A DNA stretch of 34,651 nucleotides, from contig CAIWKO010000050.1 in assembly GCA_903913285.1 (NCBI GenBank), positions 1-34,651 of the forward strand, given 5' to 3'. Position 1 is the first letter of the stretch; each line of letters opens with the position of its first letter. The position numbers and the translations under genes were made by a program. The stretch is from an uncultured Bacteroidales bacterium (GTDB lineage: Bacteria; Bacteroidota; Bacteroidia; Bacteroidales; CAIWKO01). The notes under the pieces are model-generated. The model worked only from the letters and a program-made list of their open reading frames with translations. It was not told where the DNA came from and did no database searches. This document shows, piece by piece, positions 8,253 through 17,362 of the stretch.

Positions 8253-8648
8253 ATGATCTGTAAAAACTGTATGGCCGAAAACGAAGCAAACGCCACCCTC
8301 TGCCAAAAATGCGGCTACAGTCTGCAAACCCCAACCATCCCGCAAGCCGATAAAAGCAAAATTTCCGATATCATCATCATCGGCATTTCCATCTTTCTTA
8401 TGTTTACGAAACTTTTCTGGCTTGCTTTTTCGCGCATCAGCGGCGAACACTGGAAGGTATTTCAATCTATCAGCCATTTCTACAGTCTCATTTGGGCAGC
8501 CATACCCATATTGCTGGCATTTGTTGTAAAAAACAGGATCTGGAAAATTATTTTGCTGGTTTCGGGCGGAATCTATGCACTCATAAGCATCATCGAGGTC
8601 ATCAGGCTTATAATGCTATCCAATAATTTTGTTCACTACAATTTTTAG
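8253..8648 (+). CDS. Zinc-ribbon membrane protein
   Basis: A 131-residue protein with an N-terminal zinc ribbon, C3-x2-C6 and C17-x2-C20 (ICKNC...CQKCG). Three hydrophobic segments follow at about residues 38-58, 74-92 and 96-118. This is the common architecture of small bacterial zinc_ribbon_2 membrane proteins of unknown role. The cytoplasmic ribbon probably mediates protein or nucleic acid contacts, but that is family-level inference. It starts 135 bases after the previous gene and ends 27 bases before the beta-helix gene, with which it may share a transcript. Confidence 0.7.
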   Translation: MICKNCMAENEANATLCQKCGYSLQTPTIPQADKSKISDIIIIGISIFLMFTKLFWLAFSRISGEHWKVFQSISHFYSLIWAAIPILLAFVVKNRIWKIILLVSGGIYALISIIEVIRLIMLSNNFVHYNF

Positions 8649-8675
8649 ATAGAAGGACGCCTAAAACCCCGATCG

Positions 8676-10475
8676 ATGATACGGATAAAAACTTTTCTAC
8701 TGCTGTTCATCTCTCTGTCGTTTTCCCTGCCGGAAACCCATGCGCAGGTAATTTCGCCGGCAAGCTGTGTCAATTGGTCGCGGGCAGGCTGCCAATTTGT
8801 TTTTCCCGAATCGGCGCCTCAGGTCAGCATAATGTCGTTTGGCGGTGTTGCCGATGGAATTACCAACAACACCACGGCTTTGAACAATGCCATGGCTTCG
8901 TTTGGCGGGCATCCCGGTATGGTTTATTTTCCTGCGGGCAGTTATTTGTTTTCATCAATAATGTATGTTCCCGATTCGGTGTGGTTAAAAGGTGCAGGCT
9001 CCGATTCCACCTTTATAAAGATCGCTCACAGCAGCATCGGTTTTTATTTTGCAGGTTCTGCCACCAATGTTTTCACCGACATCATTGCCGGATTTCAAAA
9101 AGGTTCGCATAAGATACGGGTTGCAAATCCTGCCTTGTTTGCAGCTAACAATTACTGCGAAATGCGTCAGGATAACGGCTCGTGGGATGTAGACCCGGCC
9201 ACCTGGGCCACATATTCTGTCGGGCAGATCGTTCATATCGATTCCGTCATTGCCGATACGCTTGTTTTAACCGACGACCTTCATATCACCTTCGATACTT
9301 CCCTGAACCTGCAAATTCAAAAGATCAATCCGCGCGTTGCTTCTGGCATCTCGTGTATGAATTTTGAGCGAACCGATACATCAACTGCCGGCACCGGTTA
9401 TAATTTCGGCTTTGATTATGCCGTCAACTGCGAACTCAGAGGCATTGAAGGCAACAAAAGCCAGGGAAGCCATTGTATGATAGGGCTGAGTTCGCATATC
9501 AGTGTTAGCGGTTGCTATTTCCACGATGCCTTGGTTTACGATGGCAGCGGCACAAAAGGCTATGGTGTTACCCTGAACGATCATGCTACGCTTTGTTTGG
9601 TACAAAACAATGTGTTCAACCATTTGCGCCATGCCATGATGACCAAACACGGCGCTAACGGAAATGTGTTTGCCTATAACTATTCGCGCAACCCATATCG
9701 CAACGGCTCTTTGGAATATCCTCAGGATTATTGCGGCGATATTGCCCTGCACGGGCATTATTCGTTTGCCAATTTGTTCGAAGGGAATATCGTTCAAACC
9801 ATATATATCGATCAAACCTGGGGGCCATCGGGTCCGTACAATACTTTTTTTCGTAACAGGGTTGAACTCTACGGCATCATAATGTCGTCGGCGCTAACCA
9901 CTAATCAGAACTTCGTTGGCAACGAAATAACCGGCACCGGATATACCTTTCCTTTTTCGTGGGGCGCATACACCATGACCGGAAGCGGGCACATACAATA
10001 TGGTAATAACAAAAACGGAACGATAGTGCCAACAGGCACCTCGCCGCTTTCCGATATCTCATACTATCTCAGCAGCCAGCCTTTATTCTGGAACGTTGCA
10101 CCGTCATGGCCCGATATAGGCATCCCGAACACACTTAACTCAGGAACAAATCCTGCAAAAGTTCGATACACTTCAGGCGACTATACCGATTGCAGCCAGC
10201 AAAGCATCATTACTCATATAGCAGCAAATAGATCTAATGAATTGCTTGTTTATCCGAATCCGGCACAGGACAAACTCGTCATTCACCTGAGTTCGGAAAA
10301 CAGTTGCAGTAGTTTTCTGATAAAAACCATAGACGGTAAAAGCATTTTAAGCGGTAAAGCAGAGCCGGAGCATGGTGATACTGAAATTGAAATTTCGAAT
10401 CTAAGTCCGGGTGTTTATCTCCTTTTTCTCGAAACCGAAAAAGGGAGTTTCATCACTAAAATTGTGAAATTATAG
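8676..10475 (+). CDS. Secreted parallel beta-helix (pectate-lyase-superfamily) protein with T9SS sorting domain
   Basis: A 599-residue secreted protein. Residues 1-24 form a signal peptide ending in THAQ. Residues about 50-120 resemble the pectate lyase 3/GH55-type N-terminal repeat (VADGITNNTTALNNAMASF, then MVYFPAGSYLF). The middle has right-handed beta-helix features (NCELRGIEGNKS, SVSGCYFHDA, LVQNNVFNHLRHA). The last 80 or so residues are a type A T9SS sorting domain (LLVYPNPAQDKLVIHL, then GVYLLFLETEKGSFITKIVKL split over the final 21 residues). It is probably exported and anchored at the cell surface, acting on or binding a polysaccharide. Catalytic residues cannot be named by eye, so enzymatic activity is not certain. 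Confidence 0.82.
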   Translation: MIRIKTFLLLFISLSFSLPETHAQVISPASCVNWSRAGCQFVFPESAPQVSIMSFGGVADGITNNTTALNNAMASFGGHPGMVYFPAGSYLFSSIMYVPDSVWLKGAGSDSTFIKIAHSSIGFYFAGSATNVFTDIIAGFQKGSHKIRVANPALFAANNYCEMRQDNGSWDVDPATWATYSVGQIVHIDSVIADTLVLTDDLHITFDTSLNLQIQKINPRVASGISCMNFERTDTSTAGTGYNFGFDYAVNCELRGIEGNKSQGSHCMIGLSSHISVSGCYFHDALVYDGSGTKGYGVTLNDHATLCLVQNNVFNHLRHAMMTKHGANGNVFAYNYSRNPYRNGSLEYPQDYCGDIALHGHYSFANLFEGNIVQTIYIDQTWGPSGPYNTFFRNRVELYGIIMSSALTTNQNFVGNEITGTGYTFPFSWGAYTMTGSGHIQYGNNKNGTIVPTGTSPLSDISYYLSSQPLFWNVAPSWPDIGIPNTLNSGTNPAKVRYTSGDYTDCSQQSIITHIAANRSNELLVYPNPAQDKLVIHLSSENSCSSFLIKTIDGKSILSGKAEPEHGDTEIEISNLSPGVYLLFLETEKGSFITKIVKL

Positions 10476-10479
10476 GTTA

Positions 10480-11922
10480 TTATCCCACGCTTCCTTCCAG
10501 ACTTATCGAAAGCAACTTTTGAGCCTCAACGGCAAACTCCATGGGCAGTTTGTTCAGCACTTCTTTTGCATAGCCATTCACGATAAGGTTGATGGCGCTT
10601 TCCTGATCGATGCCGCGTTGCTTGCAATAAAACAACTGGTCGTCCGAAATTTTCGAGGTAGTGGCTTCGTGTTCCACGATGGCCGATTTGTTTTCAACTT
10701 TAATATAAGGATACGTGTGTGCGCCGCATTTGCTGCCCATCAGCAGCGAATCGCATTGCGAAAAATTGCGTGCATTGCTGGCTCCTTTGGCAACCTTCAC
10801 CAGTCCACGGTAGCTGTTGTCGCTCACTCCGGCCGAAATTCCTTTCGAAATGATGGTGCTTTTGCTGTTTTTGCCAAGATGTATCATTTTAGAGCCTGTG
10901 TCGGCCTGCTGATGATTGTTGGTAACTGCCACCGAATAAAATTCGCCTACAGAGTTATCGCCTTTCAATATGCAACTCGGGTATTTCCACGTGATGGCCG
11001 AACCGGTTTCAACCTGTGTCCACGATATTTTCGAATTATTTCCTTTGCAGATGCCGCGTTTTGTAACGAAGTTAAAAATGCCTCCTTTGCCTTGTTTATC
11101 GCCCGGATACCAGTTCTGCACGGTCGAATATTTCACTTCGGCATCTTCCATCGCCACTATTTCGACCACGGCGGCATGCAGTTGGTTTTCGTCGCGTTGA
11201 GGCGCGGTGCAGCCTTCCATATAGCTCACGTAGGCGCCTTCGTCTGCAATAAGCAAGGTACGCTCAAATTGTCCCGATTTGGCTGCGTTGATGCGGAAAT
11301 ATGTAGAAAGTTCTATCGGACAACGCACCCCTTTCGGGATATAACAAAACGAACCGTCGGTAAACACTGCCGAATTTAAGGATGCAAAATAATTATCGCC
11401 GAAAGGCACCACCGAACCTAAATATTTTTTAACCAGTTCGGGATGGTTTTGTATGGCTTCGGTGATAGAACAAAAAATAATACCTTTTTCTTCCAGCACT
11501 TTCTGATAGGTGGTTTTCACCGAAACGCTATCGATAACAGCATCTACTGCCACTCCCGACATAATTTTCTGTTCGTTGAGCGGGATGCCAAGTTTTTCGA
11601 ATGTTTTCAACAATTCGGGGTCCACTTCATCCAAACTTCCCAACTTTTTGGTGTGTTTGGGAGCTGCATAAAAAATAATTTCCTGATAATCGATAGGGGG
11701 TATCTTCAAATGAGCCCAGTTGGGCATTTTCATCGTGAGCCATTTCCTGTATGCTTTCAAGCGGAATTCAAGCATAAATTCCGGTTCGTTCTTCTTCTTC
11801 GAAATAAAACGGATGATATCTTCGTTGAGCCCTTTGGGCGCCGAATCCATCTCAACATCCGTAAAAAAACCGTATTTATATTCTCCCTGCGTCAGGTCGT
11901 CGAGAATGTCATTATTTTCCAT
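10480..11922 (-). CDS. sufB: Fe-S cluster assembly scaffold SufB
   Basis: A 480-residue SufB of full length. The C-terminal beta-helix core holds the conserved [20 protein letters not shown] segment, with the Cys equivalent to E. coli C405, and the later EHEATTSKI segment with the conserved His. The N-terminal SufB domain has [18 protein letters not shown] and the [17 protein letters not shown] motif. SufB pairs with SufC and SufD to build 4Fe-4S clusters in the cytosol. Unusually, no sufC, sufD or sufS follows: the gene ends 4 bp from the convergent beta-helix gene, and murA lies upstream. The partners must be elsewhere in the genome. Confidence 0.97.
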   Translation of the reverse strand: MENNDILDDLTQGEYKYGFFTDVEMDSAPKGLNEDIIRFISKKKNEPEFMLEFRLKAYRKWLTMKMPNWAHLKIPPIDYQEIIFYAAPKHTKKLGSLDEVDPELLKTFEKLGIPLNEQKIMSGVAVDAVIDSVSVKTTYQKVLEEKGIIFCSITEAIQNHPELVKKYLGSVVPFGDNYFASLNSAVFTDGSFCYIPKGVRCPIELSTYFRINAAKSGQFERTLLIADEGAYVSYMEGCTAPQRDENQLHAAVVEIVAMEDAEVKYSTVQNWYPGDKQGKGGIFNFVTKRGICKGNNSKISWTQVETGSAITWKYPSCILKGDNSVGEFYSVAVTNNHQQADTGSKMIHLGKNSKSTIISKGISAGVSDNSYRGLVKVAKGASNARNFSQCDSLLMGSKCGAHTYPYIKVENKSAIVEHEATTSKISDDQLFYCKQRGIDQESAINLIVNGYAKEVLNKLPMEFAVEAQKLLSISLEGSVG

Positions 11923-11955
11923 GCCGGGTATTTTAATTCAGTCTAAATAATAACA

Positions 11956-11963
11956 CAAAAGTA
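11956..11963 (-). promoter_or_regulatory. -7 box of sufB
   Basis: The minus strand reads TACTTTTG, a perfect TAnnTTTG, 33 bases before the sufB ATG and inside the 63-bp gap to murA. The CAAA complement of a -33 TTTG lies at 11980-11983, 16 bases away, slightly short of the usual spacing. sufB probably has its own promoter. Confidence 0.5.
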
Positions 11964-11985
11964 GGAAAAAATTGCTTACCAAAAA

Positions 11986-13290
11986 CTATTTGCGGATAAT
12001 TTCGGCTCCGAGTTTTCTCAATCGTTCATCAATATTTTGATAACCCCGGTCGATCTGTTCGATATTATGAATAACACTTTTGCCTTCGGCCGAAAGGGCA
12101 GCGATGAGTAAAGCTACTCCGGCTCTGATATCGGGTGATGTCATCTGAATTCCGCGCAACGGGTTCTGGCGGTTCATCCCGATAACCGTGGCTCTGTGCG
12201 GATCGCAAAGAATAATTTTGGCTCCCATGTCGATAAGTTTATCAACAAAGAACAAACGGCTTTCGAACATCTTTTGATGGATAAGCACGGAGCCTTTGGC
12301 TTGTATGGCAACCACCAGCGCCACACTGATAAGGTCGGGCGTGAATCCGGGCCAGGGGGCATCCGAAATGGTTAAGATGGATCCGTCGATATAATTTTCA
12401 ATTTTATATTCTTCCTGAGCGGGGATGTGGATATCATCACCAACAAGCTCCATAATGATACCAAGTTTTTTGAACACATCGGGAATCACGCCCAAATGCT
12501 TGTATCCGGCATCTTTGATGGTAATATCCGATTTGGTCATGGCAGCCAGTCCGATAAAACTTCCTATTTCTATCATATCGGGCATCAGGCGGTGTTCGCA
12601 GCCGTGAAGCTGGCTAACGCCTTCGATGGTCAGTAAATTGGAGCGCACGCCGCTGATCTTTGCGCCCATAGAATTGAGCATATTGCATAGCTGAACGATA
12701 TAGGGTTCGCAGGCAGCGTTGAAAATTGTGGTGATACCTTGTGCCATCACGGCGGCCATGATGATATTGGCCGTACCCGTGACAGATGCTTCGTCGAGCA
12801 GCATTTCGCAGCCAATAAGTTTTTTCGCCTCAATAGTATAAATATTGTTGGTGAAATCATATTCGAATTTAGCCCCGAGATTTTGGAATCCGATGATATG
12901 GGTGTCGAGTCTCCGCCGGCCGATCTTATCGCCCCCGGGTTTGGGCATATAAGCTTTTCCGAAACGTGCTAGTAAAGGTCCGATAAGCATCACCGAGCCG
13001 CGAAGAGCAGTAGTTTGTTCGAGAAACTTTTTCGATGCAAGATAATCCATGCGGATGTTTTCGGCTTTGAACGTATAAGCATTTTGAGAGAGTTTTTCCA
13101 CTTCAACACCCAGATCGGAGAGTAATTCGATGAGTTTGTTCACATCCTGAATATCGGGAATATTACTGATGCTGACCTTTTCGGACGTGAGCAAACAAGC
13201 GCAAATAACCTGTAATGCTTCGTTTTTTGCACCTTGCGGAATGATGTCTCCCTGCAGGGTTTTGCCGCCAATTATTTCAAATGATTTCAT
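11986..13290 (-). CDS. murA: UDP-N-acetylglucosamine 1-carboxyvinyltransferase MurA
   Basis: A 434-residue EPSP-synthase-fold enzyme that transfers enolpyruvate from PEP to UDP-GlcNAc, the first committed step of peptidoglycan synthesis. The substrate-binding pair K22-N23 is present (QGAKNEAL), as are the loop PKPGGDKIGRRRLDTH and RGYQNIDERLRKLGAEI at the C-terminus. The catalytic Cys of the loop (C115 in E. coli) is replaced by Asp, D121. In other bacteria this substitution keeps activity but abolishes covalent inhibition by fosfomycin. The gene lies 42 bp downstream of acr3 on the same strand, so it may receive read-through from the arsenic operon. Confidence 0.97.
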   Translation of the reverse strand: MKSFEIIGGKTLQGDIIPQGAKNEALQVICACLLTSEKVSISNIPDIQDVNKLIELLSDLGVEVEKLSQNAYTFKAENIRMDYLASKKFLEQTTALRGSVMLIGPLLARFGKAYMPKPGGDKIGRRRLDTHIIGFQNLGAKFEYDFTNNIYTIEAKKLIGCEMLLDEASVTGTANIIMAAVMAQGITTIFNAACEPYIVQLCNMLNSMGAKISGVRSNLLTIEGVSQLHGCEHRLMPDMIEIGSFIGLAAMTKSDITIKDAGYKHLGVIPDVFKKLGIIMELVGDDIHIPAQEEYKIENYIDGSILTISDAPWPGFTPDLISVALVVAIQAKGSVLIHQKMFESRLFFVDKLIDMGAKIILCDPHRATVIGMNRQNPLRGIQMTSPDIRAGVALLIAALSAEGKSVIHNIEQIDRGYQNIDERLRKLGAEIIRK

Positions 13291-13332
13291 GTTTCGTCAG
13301 ATTTCAATGCTAAATTAACTTTTTTCTTTAGA

Positions 13333-14421
13333 TCAGGCCAAAGAATTATTGCTAAAGTATTTCTTTTTGAACCAAAAGGCAACGTTTACCAGTGCTATCA
13401 TAACGGGAACTTCAACCAAAGGGCCTATGACTGCTGCAAATGCTTCTCCAGAATTCATCCCGAAAATAGCAATGGCCACGGCAATGGCAAGTTCGAAATT
13501 ATTGCTGGCAGCTGTAAACGATAAAGTAACGGATTGTCCGTAAGTGGCTCCGATCTTCTTACTCATGAAGAATGAAGCAGTGAACATGATCACAAAATAG
13601 ATCAATAACGGAATAGCTATCAACACCACATCCAGCGGAATTTTTACGATATATTCGCCTTTCAGCGAAAACATTACAATAATTGTAAATAATAAAGCAA
13701 TAAGTGTTAACGGACTTATCTTGGGAATGAATTTCGAATGATACCATTCTTTGCTTTTTATGCGGATAAGTACAAAACGTGTTAAAAATCCAGCAATGAA
13801 CGGAATGCCGAGGTAGATGAACACGCTTCTCGCAATTTGCACTATGGTGATTTTAGCTACGGAATCGTTGGTAGGAATCCCAAACCATCCGGGCAGTACT
13901 GCAATAAAAAAATATGCATATACTGAGAAAAAGAGAACCTGAAATATACTGTTGAAAGCCACCAATCCGGCAGCATACTGAGTGTCGCCTTTGGCCAGAT
14001 CGTTCCAAACGATCACCATGGCAATACAGCGGGCCAACCCGATCATGATGATGCCATACATGTATGGCAGATTTGCGTTATGTTCGCCCGGGAATAACTT
14101 AAAAAATGCAATAGCCAGTGCAAACATCAATACCGGACCGATGATCCAGTTTTGTACCAGCGAAAGAGATAGTACTTTCCAGTTGCGAAACACATCGCCG
14201 AGTTCTTCGTATTTTACCTTGGCAAGAGGAGGATACATCATCACGATCAAACCGATAGCAATCGGTATGTTGGTAGTACTGTCGGGAGAGGATTTTAGCG
14301 AATCCCAGAATTGTGCAATGGCCGGAAAAAAATAACCCGACAGCACACCAACCGCCATTGCCAGAAATATCCAAAGCGTTAAATAGCGATCAAGGAAGTT
14401 TAAACGTTTATTTGATGGCAT
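13333..14421 (-). CDS. acr3: Arsenite efflux pump of the ACR3 family
   Basis: A 362-residue, ten-helix membrane transporter. The ACR3 signature region includes the essential Cys, C132 in [17 protein letters not shown], in the fourth helix. The conserved acidic residue of the ninth-helix region is in [14 protein letters not shown]-terminal and C-terminal sequences ([17 protein letters not shown] and WFKKKYF) fit the family. It extrudes As(III) across the inner membrane using the proton gradient. It is the last gene of the ars directon, separated from arsM by 161 bp, so it may also have its own start site, though no clear promoter is seen there. Confidence 0.95.
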   Translation of the reverse strand: MPSNKRLNFLDRYLTLWIFLAMAVGVLSGYFFPAIAQFWDSLKSSPDSTTNIPIAIGLIVMMYPPLAKVKYEELGDVFRNWKVLSLSLVQNWIIGPVLMFALAIAFFKLFPGEHNANLPYMYGIIMIGLARCIAMVIVWNDLAKGDTQYAAGLVAFNSIFQVLFFSVYAYFFIAVLPGWFGIPTNDSVAKITIVQIARSVFIYLGIPFIAGFLTRFVLIRIKSKEWYHSKFIPKISPLTLIALLFTIIVMFSLKGEYIVKIPLDVVLIAIPLLIYFVIMFTASFFMSKKIGATYGQSVTLSFTAASNNFELAIAVAIAIFGMNSGEAFAAVIGPLVEVPVMIALVNVAFWFKKKYFSNNSLA

Positions 14422-14472
14422 ATTAGTTAATTTGAAAATTATACAATTTAGAAATGATACAATTAATTAGAA

Positions 14473-14589
14473 TTAGTGTGTATTATTTTTGATATTGTTT
14501 ATTGAAGGCGCCAGAATTTTTGAAAGAATTTTATTTAGTTCGGTTAAATCTTCTAACAATTGTTCATCAAAAGGATAGTTCCCTATTCC
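14473..14589 (-). pseudogene. Possible remnant open frame between arsM and acr3
   Basis: Directly after the arsM stop, a shifted frame stays open for 38 codons and reads NYPFDEQLLEDLTELNKILS and onward to NNIKNNTH. It has no ATG. The amphipathic, coding-like composition suggests the C-terminus of a lost gene, but a frame this short could be chance in AT-rich DNA. The 161-bp gap is otherwise unusually long for this tightly packed operon. Confidence 0.25.
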
Positions 14590-15446
14590 TCAATTTTAAA
14601 ATTATAGTTATTTACAAGTCCGTTTGGTTTTTCGGCAGTCACAGTTATACTAAAGATACCTGTTCCGCTCTTACGCAAATTGTCCAGTTCAATAGGGTTT
14701 AGGTATTCCAGCAAAATGTTGTCGGGGATATCAATCTGTTTTTCTTTTTTAACCTGTATGTTTTCGAAACCGCAATCGCGGATTATCTGCAAATATTCTT
14801 CTTTCTGAACAGCCCCCGAAACACAACCTGCATACATTACTACGTCATTTTTGATACGGTCGGGTAATTCGCCCATTAGTACGACATCAGATATACAGAA
14901 ATGTCCGCGTTTTTTTGTTACCCGAAATATTTCTGTAAAAGCTTTTCTTTTGTCAGGGACCAGATTCAACACACAGTTGCTAACCACCACATCGGCATAA
15001 TCGGAAGGTAGTGGCATGTTTTCGATATCGCCTTCAACAAAATCAACATTTGTGAAGTTTAGCTTCTGTGCATTGAGGCGTGCTTTGTCCAGCATTTCTT
15101 TGGTAAAGTCAATGCCGGTTACTTTACCTTCTGCCCCCACAAGTGAACGTGCCACGAAGCAATCGTTGCCGGCTCCCGAGCCCAGATCGAGAACGGTATC
15201 ACCTTTTTTAATATCGGCAAACTGTGTGGGAAGTCCGCAACCCAAACCCAGGTCAGCATCAGGATTATAGCCTTCAAGTTTGTCGTAACTCTCGCTAAAA
15301 ATAGTATAATCAACATTGCTGCAACATCCACCTGCTCCGCAGCATGAAGTTTCGTTTTGTTGTTTCGATTGCAGGGCAATTTCGCCGTATTTATTTTTTA
15401 CCAGATCTTTCAGATCAATTTTTTGTTTTTCCATGTCTTTATTCAA
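14583..15446 (-). CDS. arsM: Arsenite S-adenosylmethionine methyltransferase ArsM
   Basis: A 287-residue class I methyltransferase. The SAM motif is VLDLGSGAGNDCF at residues 85-97. Three Cys residues occupy the ArsM arsenic-binding positions: C70 (GLGCGLP), C158 (VSNCVLNL) and C208 (YAGCVSGA). A further CC-GAGG-CC cluster at 35-42 precedes the core, as in many prokaryotic ArsM proteins. It methylates As(III) to mono-, di- and trimethylated species in the cytoplasm. The 27-bp gap to the upstream DUF5714 gene places it in the same operon. An alternative start at M5 is possible. Confidence 0.95.
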   Translation of the reverse strand: MNKDMEKQKIDLKDLVKNKYGEIALQSKQQNETSCCGAGGCCSNVDYTIFSESYDKLEGYNPDADLGLGCGLPTQFADIKKGDTVLDLGSGAGNDCFVARSLVGAEGKVTGIDFTKEMLDKARLNAQKLNFTNVDFVEGDIENMPLPSDYADVVVSNCVLNLVPDKRKAFTEIFRVTKKRGHFCISDVVLMGELPDRIKNDVVMYAGCVSGAVQKEEYLQIIRDCGFENIQVKKEKQIDIPDNILLEYLNPIELDNLRKSGTGIFSITVTAEKPNGLVNNYNFKIEE

Positions 15447-15473
15447 TTTAAAAGTAATAGTATTAATATATCA

Positions 15474-16187
15474 TCATATTCTTGCATTCTTTGGGAAATA
15501 TCCGCAATCCCTCAATTTACATTCCTTATTTCTTGGGTAAAACGTACAATGCATAACTGAACTTTCGAGCCGAACCTTAAGATTCTTTTCAACAAATCTG
15601 ATAGCAGTTTCTAATGACAGGTAGGTGTCTCTTTTGCAACATCGCGGTCCGCCGTGCATCGCAATATCATACAGGCTTTCAGATGTAATAAGATTGCTTA
15701 ATTTCCATTCTTCTTTTGATAGAGGTGTACTGTTCAAAATAATACTCATAAAAATGCCTGTCCCTACTCCGGCGCCACAATTGCCATATAAACCGCAAAA
15801 ACCTCCAAGGATATTTTTCGCTCTTTGTTTTGCTGTTTTTATTTTTTCAGGTATCATTTCGGGATGGCCAATTGTGTTATAATAAGCGGTTAACAGAACT
15901 GAGGGAACAAGAAAGTGATGTTCTGGTCCGTGAAGTTTGATATTGGGGTTATTCATGATGGCATTAGCTAATGCTATCGGGTCTTTTTCCGAACTGTTGG
16001 AGCAAATGGTTTCAATATAATCCAGCCCTTCTTTTTCATGGCATTCATCACAAACAAAATGGCTATTTACACAATGAGCATTTGAATCGAATTTTTTTTT
16101 GCAAACATTGCAAGTCATAAGTTCCGATTTTTCCAGATAAACAAGATCAGCATTACAAATCACACATCCGTCGCCTGTCATATTCAT
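15474..16187 (-). CDS. DUF5714-type Cys-rich protein of the arsenic operon
   Basis: A 237-residue protein. The N-terminal 55 residues form a treble-clef or zinc-ribbon-like module with CVIC, CNVC, a Cys-His stretch (AHCVNSHFVCDECHEKEG) and regular Cys spacing. The remainder has GNCGAGVGTGIFMSIIL and a basic segment with GGPRCCKRDTYL, ending in further Cys residues near the C-terminus. I recognise the overall layout as DUF5714, for which no function is established. Its place between arsG and arsM, with 23 and 27 bp gaps, points to a role in arsenical handling, perhaps as a metal(loid)-binding or redox protein. That role is inference from context only. Confidence 0.7.
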   Translation of the reverse strand: MNMTGDGCVICNADLVYLEKSELMTCNVCKKKFDSNAHCVNSHFVCDECHEKEGLDYIETICSNSSEKDPIALANAIMNNPNIKLHGPEHHFLVPSVLLTAYYNTIGHPEMIPEKIKTAKQRAKNILGGFCGLYGNCGAGVGTGIFMSIILNSTPLSKEEWKLSNLITSESLYDIAMHGGPRCCKRDTYLSLETAIRFVEKNLKVRLESSVMHCTFYPRNKECKLRDCGYFPKNARI

Positions 16188-16210
16188 TTTATATTTTAAT
16201 TTTTATAAAA

Positions 16211-16924
16211 TCAAAACAATTTTGCAAGAAAAAACATCCAGCAATAATATAGACCGACACCTATAAACAGTATTGCAACCACATATCGAAACCATTTTTC
16301 GAATACCTTAAGTTTTTTGTAAAAGCCTCCGATGCTTGATAAACTAAAAGCCAAAAGCCATGCGATGAGGATGACCGGCAGCCCGGTGGCAACAGCAAAA
16401 ACAACAGGTAAATATAAACCCGAAGCGCTTGAAATAGTTATTGGAATAAGCATTCCAAAATACAGAACACCGCTATAAGGACAAAAGGCAAGTGCAAAGA
16501 CAATTCCTAATAATAATACGCTCCAGCTGCTTCCGCTTTTGCTTTTGTTTTCAATGGACGATGTTAATTTGGTAAGCCCCGGGAATTTTATTTTAATGAA
16601 ACCCAGCATCAAAATGCCGATTATGACCAGTAAAGGACCTAAAATTTTTTCACCATAGATACCGAATAGTTTTGCAACATGAAATGTGCTTGCTCCGAAA
16701 TATATCAAAACACCCAAAGTTGTGTAGCTAATTGCACGGCCTAAGGTATAAAGCAATCCGTTTAAAAATATGCGTTTTTTGTTTTCAATATCTTTGCTGA
16801 TAAACCCTATGGCAGTGATGTTCGTTGCAAGCGGACAGGGGCTGATGGCTGTCATGAGCCCAAGTATCAATGCCGACCAAAAAGGAGTTGACGAGTTTTC
16901 CAGTAGGTGTTGCAGGAATTCCAT
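16211..16924 (-). CDS. arsG: ArsG-family organoarsenical efflux permease (DsbD-like)
   Basis: A 237-residue polytopic protein with about six membrane helices, related to the transmembrane domain of DsbD/CcdA. The first helix holds SPCPLATN (the Cys-Pro pair at residues 29-31) and the fourth holds FCPYSGVLYFG, so one Cys sits in each half as in DsbD. Proteins of this type directly downstream of ArsE and ArsF are the aromatic arsenical efflux permeases of the ArsEFG system. The family assignment rests mainly on this gene order; by sequence alone it could be a general CcdA-like thiol transporter. It begins 5 bp after arsF. Confidence 0.85.
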   Translation of the reverse strand: MEFLQHLLENSSTPFWSALILGLMTAISPCPLATNITAIGFISKDIENKKRIFLNGLLYTLGRAISYTTLGVLIYFGASTFHVAKLFGIYGEKILGPLLVIIGILMLGFIKIKFPGLTKLTSSIENKSKSGSSWSVLLLGIVFALAFCPYSGVLYFGMLIPITISSASGLYLPVVFAVATGLPVILIAWLLAFSLSSIGGFYKKLKVFEKWFRYVVAILFIGVGLYYCWMFFLAKLF

Positions 16925-16929
16925 AAAGT

Positions 16930-17340
16930 TTATTTAAGCATCGCGTCGACAGTGGTTTTTACTATTTTATTCATCGACTCCTGATCTGTACCATAAGCAA
17001 AAGCTTGTTCGGTGAGATCGACTTTTTGTTCGGTTTTGCCGGTCTTTACAAATATCAGTTTATTCCAGGCAGCTTCATATTTTTCGGCCAGAGCTTTGTT
17101 TTGATCTTCTTCCAAATTCAGAGACTGGAATTTGATGATCCCTTTATCCATTTCATTTTTGTAAAGAGCATTTAACGCTGCTAATGTAACTTTTTCAGCA
17201 TTTAAACATCCTGTGCAGCGGTGAGTTCCATGAAAGAAATAAACCAAAATTGTGGTTTTATTATCGGTTTTGTTTGTTTGCTGGCTGAATCCGGTGCAGC
17301 CTGTCAGGAAAATCAGGGTTATAAATAATAACTTTTTCAT
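16930..17340 (-). CDS. arsF: ArsF-family thioredoxin-like lipoprotein
   Basis: A 136-residue protein with a lipoprotein signal (lipobox LTGC, Cys15), so it is probably membrane-anchored outside the cytoplasm. A thioredoxin-like core carries C42-x2-C45 in GTHRCTGCLNAEK and ends with a helix. It matches the ArsF subunit which, with ArsE, is reported to reduce nitroaromatic arsenicals such as roxarsone and nitarsone to amino forms before ArsG exports them. The partner arsE is 22 bp upstream. How a lipoprotein and a cytoplasmic partner cooperate is not evident from sequence. Confidence 0.85.
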   Translation of the reverse strand: MKKLLFITLIFLTGCTGFSQQTNKTDNKTTILVYFFHGTHRCTGCLNAEKVTLAALNALYKNEMDKGIIKFQSLNLEEDQNKALAEKYEAAWNKLIFVKTGKTEQKVDLTEQAFAYGTDQESMNKIVKTTVDAMLK

Positions 17341-17362
17341 ATTGTTTGTTTTTGAGATTTAT

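Noticed and set aside
10519-11379. 286-codon plus-strand frame opposite sufB
   Set aside because: Shadow of sufB: the amino-acid composition is odd (rich in His, Phe, Cys) and there is no domain.
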